A DNA stretch of 64,000 nt, taken from Cercophora sp. LCS_1. Lineage: Eukaryota; Ascomycota; Sordariomycetes; Sordariales; Lasiosphaeriaceae. Location of the stretch: contig JAPZLL010000001.1 in NCBI GenBank assembly GCA_036250225.1, positions 1,736,001 to 1,800,000 of the forward strand, written 5' to 3'. The position numbers were made by a program, and so were the translations under genes. Within the stretch, counting starts at the first letter, position 1. Every line of letters starts with the position of its first letter. The notes beneath the pieces are model-generated. The model was not told the origin of the DNA, did no database searches, and worked only from the letters and a program-made list of their open reading frames with translations. Below are positions 22,511 through 34,045 of the stretch, in pieces.

Positions 22511-23376
22511 TTTGACAGGTCTGAAGTGTGTTGCAGGTGTTGTTTGGGTAAGAGCGAAACACGCGATGAGAAGGCCTGTCGCGGGTGGTAATGAAACAGT
22601 GGCGATGCCGGTGTATGACTAACACCTTGATGTCAAGCAAGAGAGCTTCAACCTGGCAAGTAAACACACTTGTCTTGTCCTGGGAGAAGTTGAAGAAGTT
22701 GAAGAGATTTCTCTAGCTCTTGGAACGATAATTCCAGGCCTTTTAAAAATCACAGAAACTCCGGGGCTGGCGCGAATGTTTTTCACTTGGTCTGATGGTT
22801 TCTGAACTAGAACTTTGTCTAGTTGACTCAGACCCGGGAAGATACAGAACGAGGCAGTAACGACGAGGCAGCGGCCGTAAGGTCAAGCTGGCGTATGGTT
22901 GATGCCAATCGGATCCAAACAGGGTGAAGGGGTGTTATGAAGGGTGTTACAAGTCCTCGTGTACGTATAAGTGCTTTGCTTCTTGATTGACGATACCAAA
23001 TAAAATACCAATGAATCATATTGAATCACCCCTTGCACTTGATTCCAGCGAAGACTCTTACCACCGCTGCCCCTCGACAATCAATTGGCGGGGTCCGTTT
23101 GCGCTGGGTGGGGCTTATCGTTATCGGACCGCACATCCAATCCTTTGTCTGATTTCGTACCGTACGCACCAAACCCTAAAGTGTTTTGCGGCCACTGCCA
23201 CCCGGCCCCTCAAACCACAAAAAATTGAGCCCCGCCAAGGAAAGCGTCTCGATTTCGCGACTTCGGGCTTCTGCGACCGCCACATCGCACCGCCCACTCC
23301 CACTTCCGGTCCACGACCACACCTGAACCATCCCGAGGACTACGCGCTCGACCCTAGGGTGCTTTCGTCAATCACC
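22511..23376. promoter_or_regulatory. Divergent promoter region, EFL1 / eIF3L
   Basis: This 866-bp gap lies between the start codons of two divergently transcribed translation genes. Two adjacent GATA-type words (CTTATC and GTTATC) occur at 23114-23125, and an inverted CCAAT word (ATTGG) near 23086. Their use is untested. The right half is open in the eIF3L frame from an upstream ATG at 23011. Confidence 0.5.
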
Positions 23377-24917
23377 ATGAGCACTTTCCAAAACGGCATG
23401 GCGCCCGTCCGCGCCGTTGAGGACGATAGCGATGTTGAGGAGGATGCCCTTGTTGCCGACTACAAAGAACAGGTCCAGTATGAGGATGGCCTGGACGAAC
23501 TTGAGCCCTCCGGCTCGCTCCTTGCCCAACAGACCGACGACATTCAGGCCCGGTTAGCCCAGGCCGCCCAGCCGCTCGACTTCTCCGCACCGCTCGAGGT
23601 CAAGTTCCAGAGCTACGACTCGTACTGCAGTCTCTTCCACTTTATCCTCAACTCCGAGGGCCCCGTCGACCTGGAGCCCCCATCCGTATGTTGCCCGTTC
23701 GTCTGGCTCAAGGTGTTTTGGTATATCTAACCTCTTGCTGGCAGTATTACTGGGCGTGGGATGTCATCGATGAGTTCATCTACCAGTTCAACTCCTTCTC
23801 ATCATACCGCGCGAGGATCGCACGGCAAGGCAACAATGAGGAGGAGATCCAGATGCTGCGGGAGAACCCGAACACATGGGGCTGCTACAGCGTACTCAAC
23901 GTGCTGTACTCGCTGATCCAGCGATCCCAGATCTCCGAGCAGCTTGGGGCCATGAAGCGCGGCGAGGACCCCATGACCGTTGCCGGCGACTACGGTTCCA
24001 AGAACCTGTACCGCATGCTCGGCTACTTCTCCATCATCGGCCTGCTCCGGGTCCACACCCTTCTCGGAGACTTCAGTCTCGCGCTTAAGACGCTCGATGA
24101 CATCGAGCTCAACAAGAAGGCCATGTTTGCCCGCGTCATGGCCGCTCACTTCACAACCTACTACTACGTGGGTTTCTCCTACATGATGATGCGCCGCTAC
24201 GGCGACGCCATCCGCATGTTCAGCCACATCCTGGTGTACGTCTCGCGGACCAAGAACTTCCAAAAGAGTGCCCAGTACGACTCGATCACCAAGAAGAACG
24301 AGCAGATGTATGCGCTGATCGCCATCTGCGTGGCTTTCCACCCCACTCGTCTGGATGACACCATCCACACGGCCCTCCGGGAGAAGTATGGCGACCAGCT
24401 CCTGAAGCTCCAGAAGGGCGGCCCTGAGTCTCTGCCCATTTTCGAGGAGCTCTTCAGGACTGCCTGCCCCAAGTTCATCTCCCCCGTGCCCCCAGACTTT
24501 GACAACCCGGAGTCCAACATCGACCCTGTTGAGCACCACCTGTCCGTCTTCATGGATGAGGTTAAGACCAATATGTGGAGTCCCACTGTCAAGTCCTATC
24601 TCCGCCTCTACACGACTATGGATCTTAAGAAGTTGGCCGGCTTCCTGGACGTCAAGGACGAGGAGCTCCGCTCGTGGCTCTTGGTTAACAAGCAGCGCAC
24701 CAAGCAGTTGCGCTGGACTGACGGCAGCCTCCTCGAGGGTGAATTGGTGAACGTCAGCGATCTCGACTATGCCCTGCAGGGTGTAAGTGCCTTTCCTAAC
24801 GGATATGACGACAACGCTGACACGAGAACGCAGGATCTCATTCATATTTCCGAGGCAAAGGTTGGGCGCAAGTTGGTGGACTGGTATTTGCGCAACCTCT
24901 CGCGTACGTATGCTTGA
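23377..24917 (+). CDS. Translation initiation factor eIF3 subunit L
   Basis: Three exons (23377-23685, 23745-24782, 24834-24917) encode 476 residues, the usual length of fungal eIF3l. The protein has the all-helical Paf67/eIF3l fold: an acidic N-terminus, then the conserved YYWAWDVIDEFIYQFN start of the core (just after intron 1), TPR-like helices around LLRVHTLLGDFSLALKT, and a C-terminal PCI-type winged helix. eIF3l is a non-yeast-core subunit of the eIF3 complex that helps the 43S pre-initiation complex. The second intron (24783-24833, 51 nt, GTAAGT donor, CAG acceptor) is a stopless multiple of three and is silently read through in a simple frame translation. The chosen start is the ATG giving the family's normal N-terminus; an in-frame upstream ATG exists at 23011. 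Confidence 0.95.
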
Positions 24918-27766
24918 GGGGCGGTCCGAGATCTGGGCCGCTATACGAGCAGATGGGTGCCTGTCGCACTTCCGTTTTAGCGACTTTGTAATCTGGGAGT
25001 ATTAGGTAGGCGCTGCGATTCTGGGTCAGCAGCATATGCATACTACTAGGCGTCAATGGGTTACGGAGCGTCCTCAATCACGAAAGGGGCAACGGCGGAG
25101 ATGACGAAAATAACCGGCAATTACGGAGATGAGTGGGTCCTACCGAGGGTCTTGCCGACCCCGAAATAGGCCGAGGGAGAGAAAACACGGACTCACGGAG
25201 GCCGGGCTCGCCCCTGGCTCCGGCCTTGAAGAAGGCGGGTTTACAAGACAACAAAGGCCCACAGCAGCGATTGTGACTCGTTGCGTAGGCTAACGATAAA
25301 TTTGATGATTGTTCATGCCAGTCGATGCTCGCAGCCATTTGTGTGAACGTGTCAATGGGTATCAGGAGACCGTAATGATGATTTTCGCTGCCGCTCCCGC
25401 CCGCTAGAGAGTAGCAGAGAAGACGGGAGACGAGCCTAGGCTCGGTGCAAAATCCCCGTGCCGGCAGCAGAGCCAAGGCCGATGACACACTGAAATTCGG
25501 AAGCATCAGCATTAGATAGCTCCACGAGCCGAACCAAAAAAAAAGGCCCGCAAGGCTCAAGTTGGAGGCCTCCGACCTAGACGCTCCACTCGTCCCAGAC
25601 GATCTAGGTCCGCCCCGTTGTCACCAAGTGGCCCACTAGCGCCCAGCCATGCAGCTTTATCTGCTTTCTTGTAAGTCGGCCCTCGGGGTATCTTGCTGCA
25701 AAACGAGCTGCAATGCTGATTGACGAGCTGTCGGCGGGGCGTGCATATGCGAGCCCCGCGAAAAAAAAAAAAAAAAAGCAAAGAAAGCAAGAGCTGCTGC
25801 AAGCTGTGCCGAGCGTGTGTTCTGGGGGTAGCTAGCTTTGGTGTGGATGGAGGGGGAGTGTTGGTGAGGGAAGCTCGAGATAGATGGACCTGTCTGATAT
25901 GGCCACATCATTGATGACCCTGGACGGTATGCAGGACCTTCTGACCCTCCACCCGTTTCCAAGACCTGGACTCCCGGTTTTGGTTGCTCTTTCGACAACC
26001 AGAACCAGGTGGCATGCGCTCCGGGGTGTGGACGCGCTGGCGGTTCACACCCTCTTTTGCAGTGGAATGCACCTCTATGGCCGACGCAGCGGGGAACTTG
26101 GAGGAGCTGGGAGCTTGGAGCTGGGGTAAGCTGTTCGAGTGTGGGTGAGGTGGGATGGGATTGTAGCTCCCTCCTGCTCTGTCGACCAGCTTCCGACATA
26201 TGTCGGATGTGGTGTTGAGCGTCTTGATACTCAATCAAATAAACCTACTGTCCAACTGGCCGATACCCTACCGCCGGGCAAGGGAGATGCGCAGCCTCCC
26301 CACATTGATTTCATGGCGATAATGGACGACGAGTCTCGATACTCGCTGACGGTGACAACCCCACTGCCTAGCTGCTTGGCGAAGCAAGAAGGACCTCCTT
26401 GGGAATGCCGTGGACCCGACGGATTGCATCCGCGGGTCTTGGGTGTTTGCAGGCCGGTAGCAACCCCCGTGGAGCGAGTCCGGTCGTAGGTTGGTGCTTG
26501 AACTTGACCCGTAATCCGTGAGGAGACACGGAGGACGCATGCACCGAGCACGGTGGGACAGGTGCGACGAGCACAACCTGGAAGAGGGACGGCGGGAGGG
26601 AGGCGGGACGAAGGTTTTGCCAAGGGCTCTTGTCTTGTCCAGATCGAAAGCTTAGCTTGTCGTGGTTGCCGTACAGGGCGTGTCGTTGCAGGCGGACACA
26701 TGTGCTTGTGAGAGGACACACGATGGTGAAATCGTGGGGTGGGTTTGCAGGATTGACGAGATTGGGCTAGAGATTTGGATCGGGATGTGTGAGCAGGGGC
26801 TGGACTGGTCCATGGGAATTTGAATGTCACGCGCCTCTGGTCGCCCCTCCCCGCAAGGACGGTGAGGTGGACGGAAGCAGAGTTTCAGACTTCAGCTCCC
26901 ACCGGACCAAACACAATGCGGCTAGCACCAGGAAGACAGCGGGGGTTTGCTGTTGACTGAAGCTGTTTGCTGGCTGACTAACAAGCACCCCTTCCCAGGT
27001 ATGCAACTTTGGGAGCTTCTGGGGGTTCCACTCCAGCTTCATTGTCGTTGACGAGAGCTTTATTCGCCGCTGAGCAGAAAGATGGCAAAAAATGAGCGCA
27101 AAGGGTGTTGTGTCGTCTGGACGCCGACACCGAGGAGCTCGAGCCGTGATCTCTACGACACCCAAGAATAGGGCGCTCTGGGGTGCCGGCCAAGTCAGCC
27201 AAGCTCTCGGCTTATTGATCCCCATCATGTCTTGGCCAGACCTTGGCGACGCCATCAACATGTGGCCGTCCGACGAATTCTTTCACTGCCAAAGCTTTTG
27301 GGGGGCGTGACGCCATAAAACCAACCTTCCCTTCCCGTTTCCGACGCGCCCTGGTCGGGAGGTCATCGCACCTTCCACCGATTTCCAAAGTCGTTCCTTG
27401 ACCACTACACGCCTGCCTCGCCGTCCTGTTCCACTTGTCAATCAAGCCTACGAGGTTTGCCTTCAATCGCATCATATAATTATTCGATCGAATCGAAAAT
27501 CGAACCACCCCTCTCGACTGCTGGATCCCGCCTTGATCCAATCGATAACACCGCGCTACACAGGCAACCCCCGCCAACTGCTGACTCCCATTCGTCTTGC
27601 ACCTCCGCATCGACTGGTCAGACCCGGTCGTCTGCGAAGCCTTTGAGACTCTGTGTCCATCGTCAATGCTCGTTGTCGACAAATAACACCTGCTGGCCTC
27701 TCCGCGAGGCCGTCTACGATTCCATCGTTACCAACCACACCCCGAATTTCCCGAGCCCAGCCTGTC
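24918..27766. other. Long intergenic region (2.8 kb) before the UspA gene
   Basis: I find no gene in this stretch. Open frames up to 199 codons exist on both strands but overlap each other, have no domain motif and no matching splice partners. There is an A17 run at 25761-25777. The right end includes the promoter and leader of the UspA gene. Its size is unusual for this gene-dense window, so a non-coding transcript or large regulatory region is possible but not shown. Confidence 0.5.
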
Positions 27767-30268
27767 ATGGCTGAGAGGGCTTCGACCAACAATGTGATCC
27801 CCTCTTCGTCCTCGTCGTCGCCCTCGACGGTGAGAAGCCCCGATTCCGACGTGTCTCCCAAGACACCCGCAGTGTCCAAGTCCAACGACTACTTTGGCGT
27901 CGCTGCTGCTGGAAAGAAGCAGCTACAGGTAGCCACGGCTACTGGCCAGGACACTCGTCAAAAGATCGATGCGCCTCCGTCGAGCAGCACTTCGACTGCG
28001 CCCAGTACAGCAACATCAGGATCTGCGGCAGGCCCAGATGGGTCGACAGACTCTCCGCGGCCCTCGTATAACGATAGCCACAGACTATCCAGAAAGTCGT
28101 CCTCGGCGTCGGTATCATTTCGATCGCCGCGAAACCCTTCGCTCCCTCAAGGTCTCCCGCGCAAGACGGATAATAGAAGACTGAGGGAGTCATCACCTTC
28201 GCCAGTGAAGTAAGTGGTTCTTCTGCTTTGTTCTCATACACGTCCAAGTGGCGTTCGCGACCATGGGGGTTACCATTGGCGCATGTTCTAGTCTCAGCAT
28301 TCTGCATATGACTGTGGAGGAGATGCGCCGTGAACGGTGGGAGTTGGAGATGTTTGCGATGGCGTTCGTTCTCCAAATCTCAAGGCAACATTCAGACCGG
28401 GGTCCGCCGCCGAGGCCGCTTCCAGTCCTGCCATGACGCCTTGGTGGATCCGTTATTTGCGTCATCGCGCTTGACTGCTGCCACGCCGGATGGTCTTCAC
28501 CGAGACGTCCAGCTGTTCAAAGATGCAGCGACAAGCTTCGCCAGTCCCTCGCGATTTGGAGAGCGCGCAAGATCAGATGCGGATCATGCATCGACTGGTG
28601 GCCCTGCAGCGGTTAAAACGTTCCTCGCCAGGGCTCCCACACCATCGCAACCGCAGAGCCGCTGTCGTCTCCGGGACGAGCTTATTCGCCAACGTTTGGC
28701 TCTAGACCCCGCCACCCCACCAAGAGCCCACCTGGGCTTGCTGCTCGAGAATGTCATATGCTCGAGCTCTCAGGCGAACGGGAGGCGGGCGCCGCCGGAC
28801 CTGCCACTGCCTGCGCTCCCCCGCCCCCTCACTCACGGGTTGGGCGCCATCGTTCGTTCGAGATCGTTAGCCGGGACTCATGCACATCCCATGCATTTTT
28901 TCTGCATCGTCTCTCTCAAGACCAAGACTTGCTCAGGTACTTGTGGCGTGCAGAATCTTACTCCAAATTCGCGCAGGGTCGAGTGCCTTGTTCGCGTGTC
29001 TTGTGCCTTCCCCCCCGTAGCTGAGCACGTCTTTACCGCTTCTGAATTTTACGCCCCAAGTTGGCGGACTTTGCAACAGTCACGAAATCGATCCACATTG
29101 GTGTGATGGCCACGCTAACAGAGAGTCCCCTCCCCCCGCACAGGTTTCGACAGCACGTTGGCTTCGATAATCTTCCCGCTGGCGAAGCGACGAAGAACAA
29201 TGCCTTATCCTTGACCCTCCATGTCAGACACCAAGGGTACCAGCCCTCGAGGAGGTCCCGCACCTTCATGGTGGGTGTGGACGAGCATGCCTATTCCGAT
29301 TATGCGCTGGTTTGGCTGCTCAACAACATGGTCGATGACGGGGATGAAGTAGTCTGCGTGCGAGTTCTGGAGAGTCCGTCCCGCAACAGCGAAAAGGGCT
29401 ATCAAGAGGAGGCCAAGAAGCTGTTGCAGGCGATACAAGAGAAGAATGAGCAGAACAAGGCGATTAGTATCGTCTTGGAGTATGCAGTTGGGAAACTGCA
29501 CGCGACGTTCCAACAGTTGGTGCGTGTTTTCTCTCTGTGTCTGCTTGATATGGTGGCTAACGGACTGACTAGCTTCATGTTCATCAACCGTCGATGCTTG
29601 TCGTAGGAACGAAAGGTCGTTCCCTCGGCGGATTTCAAGGTCTCATGAACACTCGCAACTCGTTTTCGAAGTACTGTTTGCAGTACAGTCCGGTCCCGGT
29701 CGTTGTCGTTCGGCCAGACGACAAGCGCCAGAAGAAAAAGGAGAAGCGGACGCACGACCCGGGCCGACAGAGCTATGCCAATATGCTCGCGCACAATGCT
29801 GGAAAGCATGAGGCTGATAGCGAAGCTAGCAGCTTGTACGAGCTCGAGAAGGGCATTTCGCCCGATGAGGAAGCCCATCGGGTCGCTGCGGCGATCGGGT
29901 TACCCGCGGCTTTTGATCCAACGATCAAGCCATATACACGCAACCACCCCACCCGGTCTTCGTCCAATGTACACTCACCTGCAACCACCGGCACGCGGTC
30001 AGCATCGCCACATCCTACAACCCTCACAATTGATAGTGGCGATGAGGATAGCGGGGATGACGATGACGAATACGAAATCGAAGCGGTATCGGCCCAGCAG
30101 CTGGTGCGCGGGAAAGAGAAGCAGACGGAACTGGAGAGAGAACAGAAGCGGCGGCTCCATGCCATGGAGGTTGGCGAGGCAGCTGCGCTTCTCAAGTCGG
30201 GGGCACCTGGGGATGAAGAAGAGGAGGACGATGATGATGACTCCCAAGATAAGACACCCAAAAAGTGA
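27767..30268 (+). CDS. Universal stress protein (UspA) domain protein, middle exons unresolved
   Basis: The secure parts are a Ser/Pro-rich N-terminal exon (27767-28209, GTAAGT donor) and a UspA-domain exon (29144-29519). A C-terminal exon (29573-30268) joins to it in frame through a 53-nt intron. The UspA core starts at RTFMVGVDEHAYSDYAL and carries the nucleotide-binding-like motif VVGTKGRSLGG and the end strand SPVPVVVVRP. A CTAAC branch site precedes the acceptor at 29143. Between 28210 and 29143 coding-like Ser/Pro/Arg-rich text occurs in two frames: one to about 28656, another from about 28659 to 28937. Only the second joins the UspA exon with correct phase, through a weak GTACTT donor. 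No intron fits between the two frames, so a one-base slip or sequence error is likely. The tail is acidic. The start could be the in-frame ATG at 27653. Fungal members have such disordered N-termini; their function is unclear. Confidence 0.75.
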
Positions 30269-30918
30269 AGAGCGCCGTGGCCTAATCTCGACATTGGTAC
30301 CACCACGTCTAAGAAACGGACTGCGCAACGGGGGGTTTGGCGGGAATGATCGTCACAATACAACGGTGGTTCGAGGTGTTCGGCAGCACTGGAGAACGAC
30401 GTGCTGGTGTGTAGGCTAGAGGAATGGAGGCTCGCTTTATTGTTACTGTACACAGTGAGGCGGAGTATGGACCGTACTTGTTTTGCTCTTAAGGGATCCA
30501 AGTTGTATTCTTGGGCTATTTACCAAGATGTCGGTTTATGAATCACCATTCAAGCACATGGATTGATTCCGGGTATTCGTAATGTACAACATAACGACGT
30601 GTCTTGGGAGTTTTCGGAAGCCCAGAGAGTGAGCTGAGATGTTAAAACAAATCTGGATCCTGCGGAGGTCTGGAACGTGTTTTGAATACATATCCAAACC
30701 TCGCCGAAATGCACATATCTTTCAGGTTGAACGGAAAGGCGTTTGAATTGACCGTTCGGCAGAAACCGACAGGAACAAACGAATCCCCCGACGTTCCCCT
30801 TGAGCGCCGAGGCCAAGCCGCGTTAGCGCACCCGCGCCGCAAATCCGGGGTCGAATGCGTTTCCGGGCCAGAGGCTAGCTGGCTTTATTAGCGTAGATTC
30901 GTCATCCGACCTGGCCGA

Positions 30919-30939
30919 AGCAGCAGCAGCAGCAGCAGC
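30919..30939 (+). repeat. (AGC)7 microsatellite
   Basis: Seven perfect AGC units are visible in the upstream region of the next gene. Confidence 0.85.
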
Positions 30940-31048
30940 ACCAACCGTCAACTGCAAAGGTCGACTTGGTTTCTTGCTTTCCAACCAACTGACCACATTG
31001 CTTGATCGAAATCGCAAATCACGGAACACACACAGAGACAGACACACA

Positions 31049-31050
<2 letters not shown>

Positions 31051-31092
<42 letters not shown>
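31051..31092 (+). repeat. (CA)21 microsatellite
   Basis: Twenty-one perfect CA units lie about 275 bp upstream of the next start codon, preceded by imperfect CA/GA units from about 31026. Confidence 0.95.
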
Positions 31093-31095
<3 letters not shown>

Positions 31096-31366
31096 CGATC
31101 GATTCCTCCTCAACCAGTTACCGAATTTCTCCTCAACGCTCATAGGGACTGGAAACACACAGAGTACAAGATCGCAACCAATCGCTCTGCGGCGCGACGC
31201 ACAGAGATCTCCCCTCCGCCTCGGCCTATGTCGTCCTACGATACCCCCACCCCACTCTCCACGACCTGAACAACTTGAACATAACGGGTCGTTACCTAAA
31301 GAGGGAATGGAAAGCGGTTGAAATGCCCCCCTCCTTCCCCTCCATTCACAAAAAAAGAGAACGAAA

Positions 31367-33007
31367 ATGCTCCTACCACCCTCATGCGACGACGACGCCT
31401 CCACCTTTTGCGAACCGCCCTCCCCTGGGTCATCCACCCTCTCAACAACCATAGCGCTCCTACCGTACCTGTTTACCTTTGGGATCACAGCCTCCCTCAC
31501 CGCATCCAAACTATTCCCCCGCCTCGCGCCGCTTGCGACCTCCTCCGACGACGACGACGATGGGAGCGTACAACTACCCCGCTCTGCGCCCGCCGCGCTG
31601 AGAAAGGCGCAAGAAGGATACAACGCGCGGAGTGGGCGACGGAGGGTAGCGAGCGCGGCGTTTGCGACGACGGTGGGGCTTGCAATGGTGTTGGGGGAGG
31701 TTATATTGGCCGAGATTATTGAGGTTGGACGCGGGGTACGGGATTTGGTGCTGGGGGTTACGGTTCCTGGATTGCTGGTGCTGCTTGTGGTTGTGTTGCC
31801 GTTGTTGGAGGTTGTTAGTATTGTGGGCGGGTGGAGGAAACGCGGGAAAGGGGTGGTGGTTGGGGGGTTGTTTGCGGTTTGGTTGGTTGGGTTTTGGTCT
31901 GTTGGACGGGTGATCAACGGAGGTGGGAGGGGTCATTTGGATTTGGAAGGAGACAGGGACGGGGGGCTGGCGAGGGCTTGTTTGGAGAGGGTGGGTGTTA
32001 TTGGGATTTGTGCCATGGCGGCCTTGTCGGGTTTCGCGAGCGTGAGTTGTCCGTGGCAGAGGTTTGTCGATGGACGGGCGTATAGGCGGAGGCCGATCAC
32101 GGACGCGGATGTCGCGAGGAAGGTGGCTGGGTTGGAGGCGACGAGGGAGTTGCTGGTCATGAAAAGGCAAAGGTTGAGGGCGCTGCAGGAGAAGGTGGCG
32201 CTGGCGGGGGGCGGGGGCGGTTCCACTGGACTGGTTGGGATGGTGATCGGAGGGTTGAAGGGGATTGCAGGTGCTGGAGGGGAGGCATCGGAGATCAAGG
32301 GGCTGCAGCTGGAGATTTCCGGGTTGGAGACGATGGAGGCTAACCTTGCGGCTGCTGTGTCGACGCTCAAGACGAGGCAGGCGGCGCATGCGAGGGACGG
32401 GACCGCGCTGGGCAGGTTACTGGCTGTGCCGAGTTACGTCTTTAGTCTGTACTGCATCTATCGGATTCTGGCGACTACGTTGACCACGCTGAGGAGGATG
32501 ACGTATCCCGCAGCAACCTTTTCGTCGTCGGATCCCATCAACCGCTTCCTCGGCCTGCTCGCGAAGCATTGGGACCCTAAGTTGGACCAGATGGCGTGGG
32601 CACGGCAGATCTCCTTCCTCCTCTCGGGCGTCATCCTCGCGGCCAGCGCAAACTCGGTCATCCAGACCTTTCACATCTTTGCCAAGTGGATGCCCGGGCT
32701 ACTTCGCCACACACAGGCCAACTTGGCACTCCTCGTCGGTCAGATAGCAGCGACCTACGTCATCAGCGCCGCCCTCCTGCTACGAAGCAACCTCCCCAAG
32801 GAAGTTGGGCGATCTGTTGGCGACGCACTGGAAAGCGCTCTCGAGCCTGGGTTCGTCGACCGCTGGTTTGAAGGGTGGTTCCTGGTCGCAAGCATAGCAA
32901 CGGCCGCCGGCATTTGGGTCGGGAGAAAGCTGGGCGGTCCTGGAGACGGATACTGGGACGACTGGGAGGAGTTTGGGGGCGAGGAGATGGGACAGAAGCG
33001 GTCCTAG
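31367..33007 (+). CDS. Golgi pH regulator (GPHR/GPR89) family membrane protein
   Basis: A single exon encodes 546 residues. About nine hydrophobic segments are visible, arranged as an N-terminal group, a central charged loop and a C-terminal group. The family hallmarks are the stretch GFASVSCPW in the central region and the following coiled-coil-like ADVARKVAGLEATRELL segment. The post-loop segment FSLYCIYRIL and the DPINRFLGLL-type motif before the last membrane helices are also present. GPHR proteins are anion channels that acidify the Golgi lumen in animals; plant homologues were proposed as abscisic acid-binding proteins. A Gly run interrupts the central loop. The fungal protein is longer than the animal one (about 455 residues), mainly through an Asp/Ser loop after the first helix. 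The first ATG is used; a C-rich, purine-poor leader precedes it. Confidence 0.9.
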   Translation: MLLPPSCDDDASTFCEPPSPGSSTLSTTIALLPYLFTFGITASLTASKLFPRLAPLATSSDDDDDGSVQLPRSAPAALRKAQEGYNARSGRRRVASAAFATTVGLAMVLGEVILAEIIEVGRGVRDLVLGVTVPGLLVLLVVVLPLLEVVSIVGGWRKRGKGVVVGGLFAVWLVGFWSVGRVINGGGRGHLDLEGDRDGGLARACLERVGVIGICAMAALSGFASVSCPWQRFVDGRAYRRRPITDADVARKVAGLEATRELLVMKRQRLRALQEKVALAGGGGGSTGLVGMVIGGLKGIAGAGGEASEIKGLQLEISGLETMEANLAAAVSTLKTRQAAHARDGTALGRLLAVPSYVFSLYCIYRILATTLTTLRRMTYPAATFSSSDPINRFLGLLAKHWDPKLDQMAWARQISFLLSGVILAASANSVIQTFHIFAKWMPGLLRHTQANLALLVGQIAATYVISAALLLRSNLPKEVGRSVGDALESALEPGFVDRWFEGWFLVASIATAAGIWVGRKLGGPGDGYWDDWEEFGGEEMGQKRS

Positions 33008-34045
33008 GACGCTTTTGTCTTGTCTCCTGTGTATCTTCTTGTTTCGGGGCGTGTGTCTGTAGGATTCTGTCCGGTGTTTGGCTGTGTGTACCAAAAAAAA
33101 AAAGGAGGGGGATTGTTTGTTGACTGTTTGATACAAATGGGCGTGTACACATTCAGCGAGGGTTACGGTGGTGCATTTATTCTTGTTGTGTATACTAGGG
33201 CACACGGCGTTCATGGCGAGTGAGGATGTTTGGTATCTTGGCATATACGAACATAAAGCGGAGTCTATGGACTCGAATCGAGCTGTTTGATTGACTGCAA
33301 CTCAAGATTTCCACTGCAAGCGGGGGTTTGGGGATTGGCTGTGAGGTTAGCTCAAGGCTGGCATGCATGCTGGGTAGTCCCGTCATGGGTGAGAACTCAA
33401 TGCCAACGATGGATGTGTTCTGTATTTCGAGCTCAGTTGCGGTCACCCAACGGGGATAAAAATATAATAAAAATATAATATGCCTTAAAGGCATTTGGTG
33501 ATGCTTTGGCAAATTCCATTTATAGCGCTTTCTTGCACAATTTGGATGGTTCAAGTGTTGAAAGTCGGACTCATTCTTCACACCACTTGATCCCTTAGAT
33601 ACTTGAACCTTACCTGGTATCCATAGTAATCCCTAGCATCGAAACCAATTTCTAATGTTGATGATATCTTGCATTCATGGTATCCGCTGTTTCCTAGCAT
33701 CCGCTGTTCTTCAGTGTTTGCGAGAATCCTAGCGTTCGTGAACCGTCGTGCCACCCGCCCCCGGAGGATCTGCACGTTCGCCAGGGTACCGGAAGCAAGC
33801 CGCTGCGAATCAGAACTCGGAGAGGGCTGATGTCTCAACGCCACAGCACCACCTCGACGGAACTGGAAGCTGAAGGCACGATGAGAAACTCAGACACGAA
33901 GGATTTCATCGCGTGAATTTTGTCCGCCGGACGAATGACTCCTCCGCCCTGATCGTGATACCTCAAACCACCAATTCCCCTGAAGGAGACCCAACATAGG
34001 GAATGCCCCTCTCCCATTGACAGCGCAAGCACAGACAACGTCGCC
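33008..34045. other. Intergenic region, GPHR-like / P450
   Basis: No gene is supported. There is an A-rich tract near 33092 and a small A/T-rich direct duplication (two copies of AAAAATATAATA at about 33458-33480). Around 33600-33740 loosely repeated words resembling GGTATCC and CTAGCATC occur. The right end is the promoter of the P450 gene. Confidence 0.5.

Larger units (their letters stand above)
30269..31366. other. Intergenic region with AGC and CA microsatellites
   Basis: This is the 3' flank of the UspA gene and the probable promoter and leader of the Golgi pH regulator-like gene. It contains (AGC)7 and (CA)21. No gene is supported; a 364-codon frame on the other strand crosses the CA repeat and is antisense to the next gene. 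Confidence 0.6.

Noticed and set aside
23802..24845. A 347-codon open frame antisense to eIF3L
   Set aside because: It mirrors the codon bias of the real gene on the other strand, lacks motifs, and eIF3L is unmistakable.
30823..31917. A 364-codon minus-strand frame crossing the CA repeat
   Set aside because: The repeat gives a Val/Cys run, and the right half is antisense to the GPHR-like gene; there is no domain.
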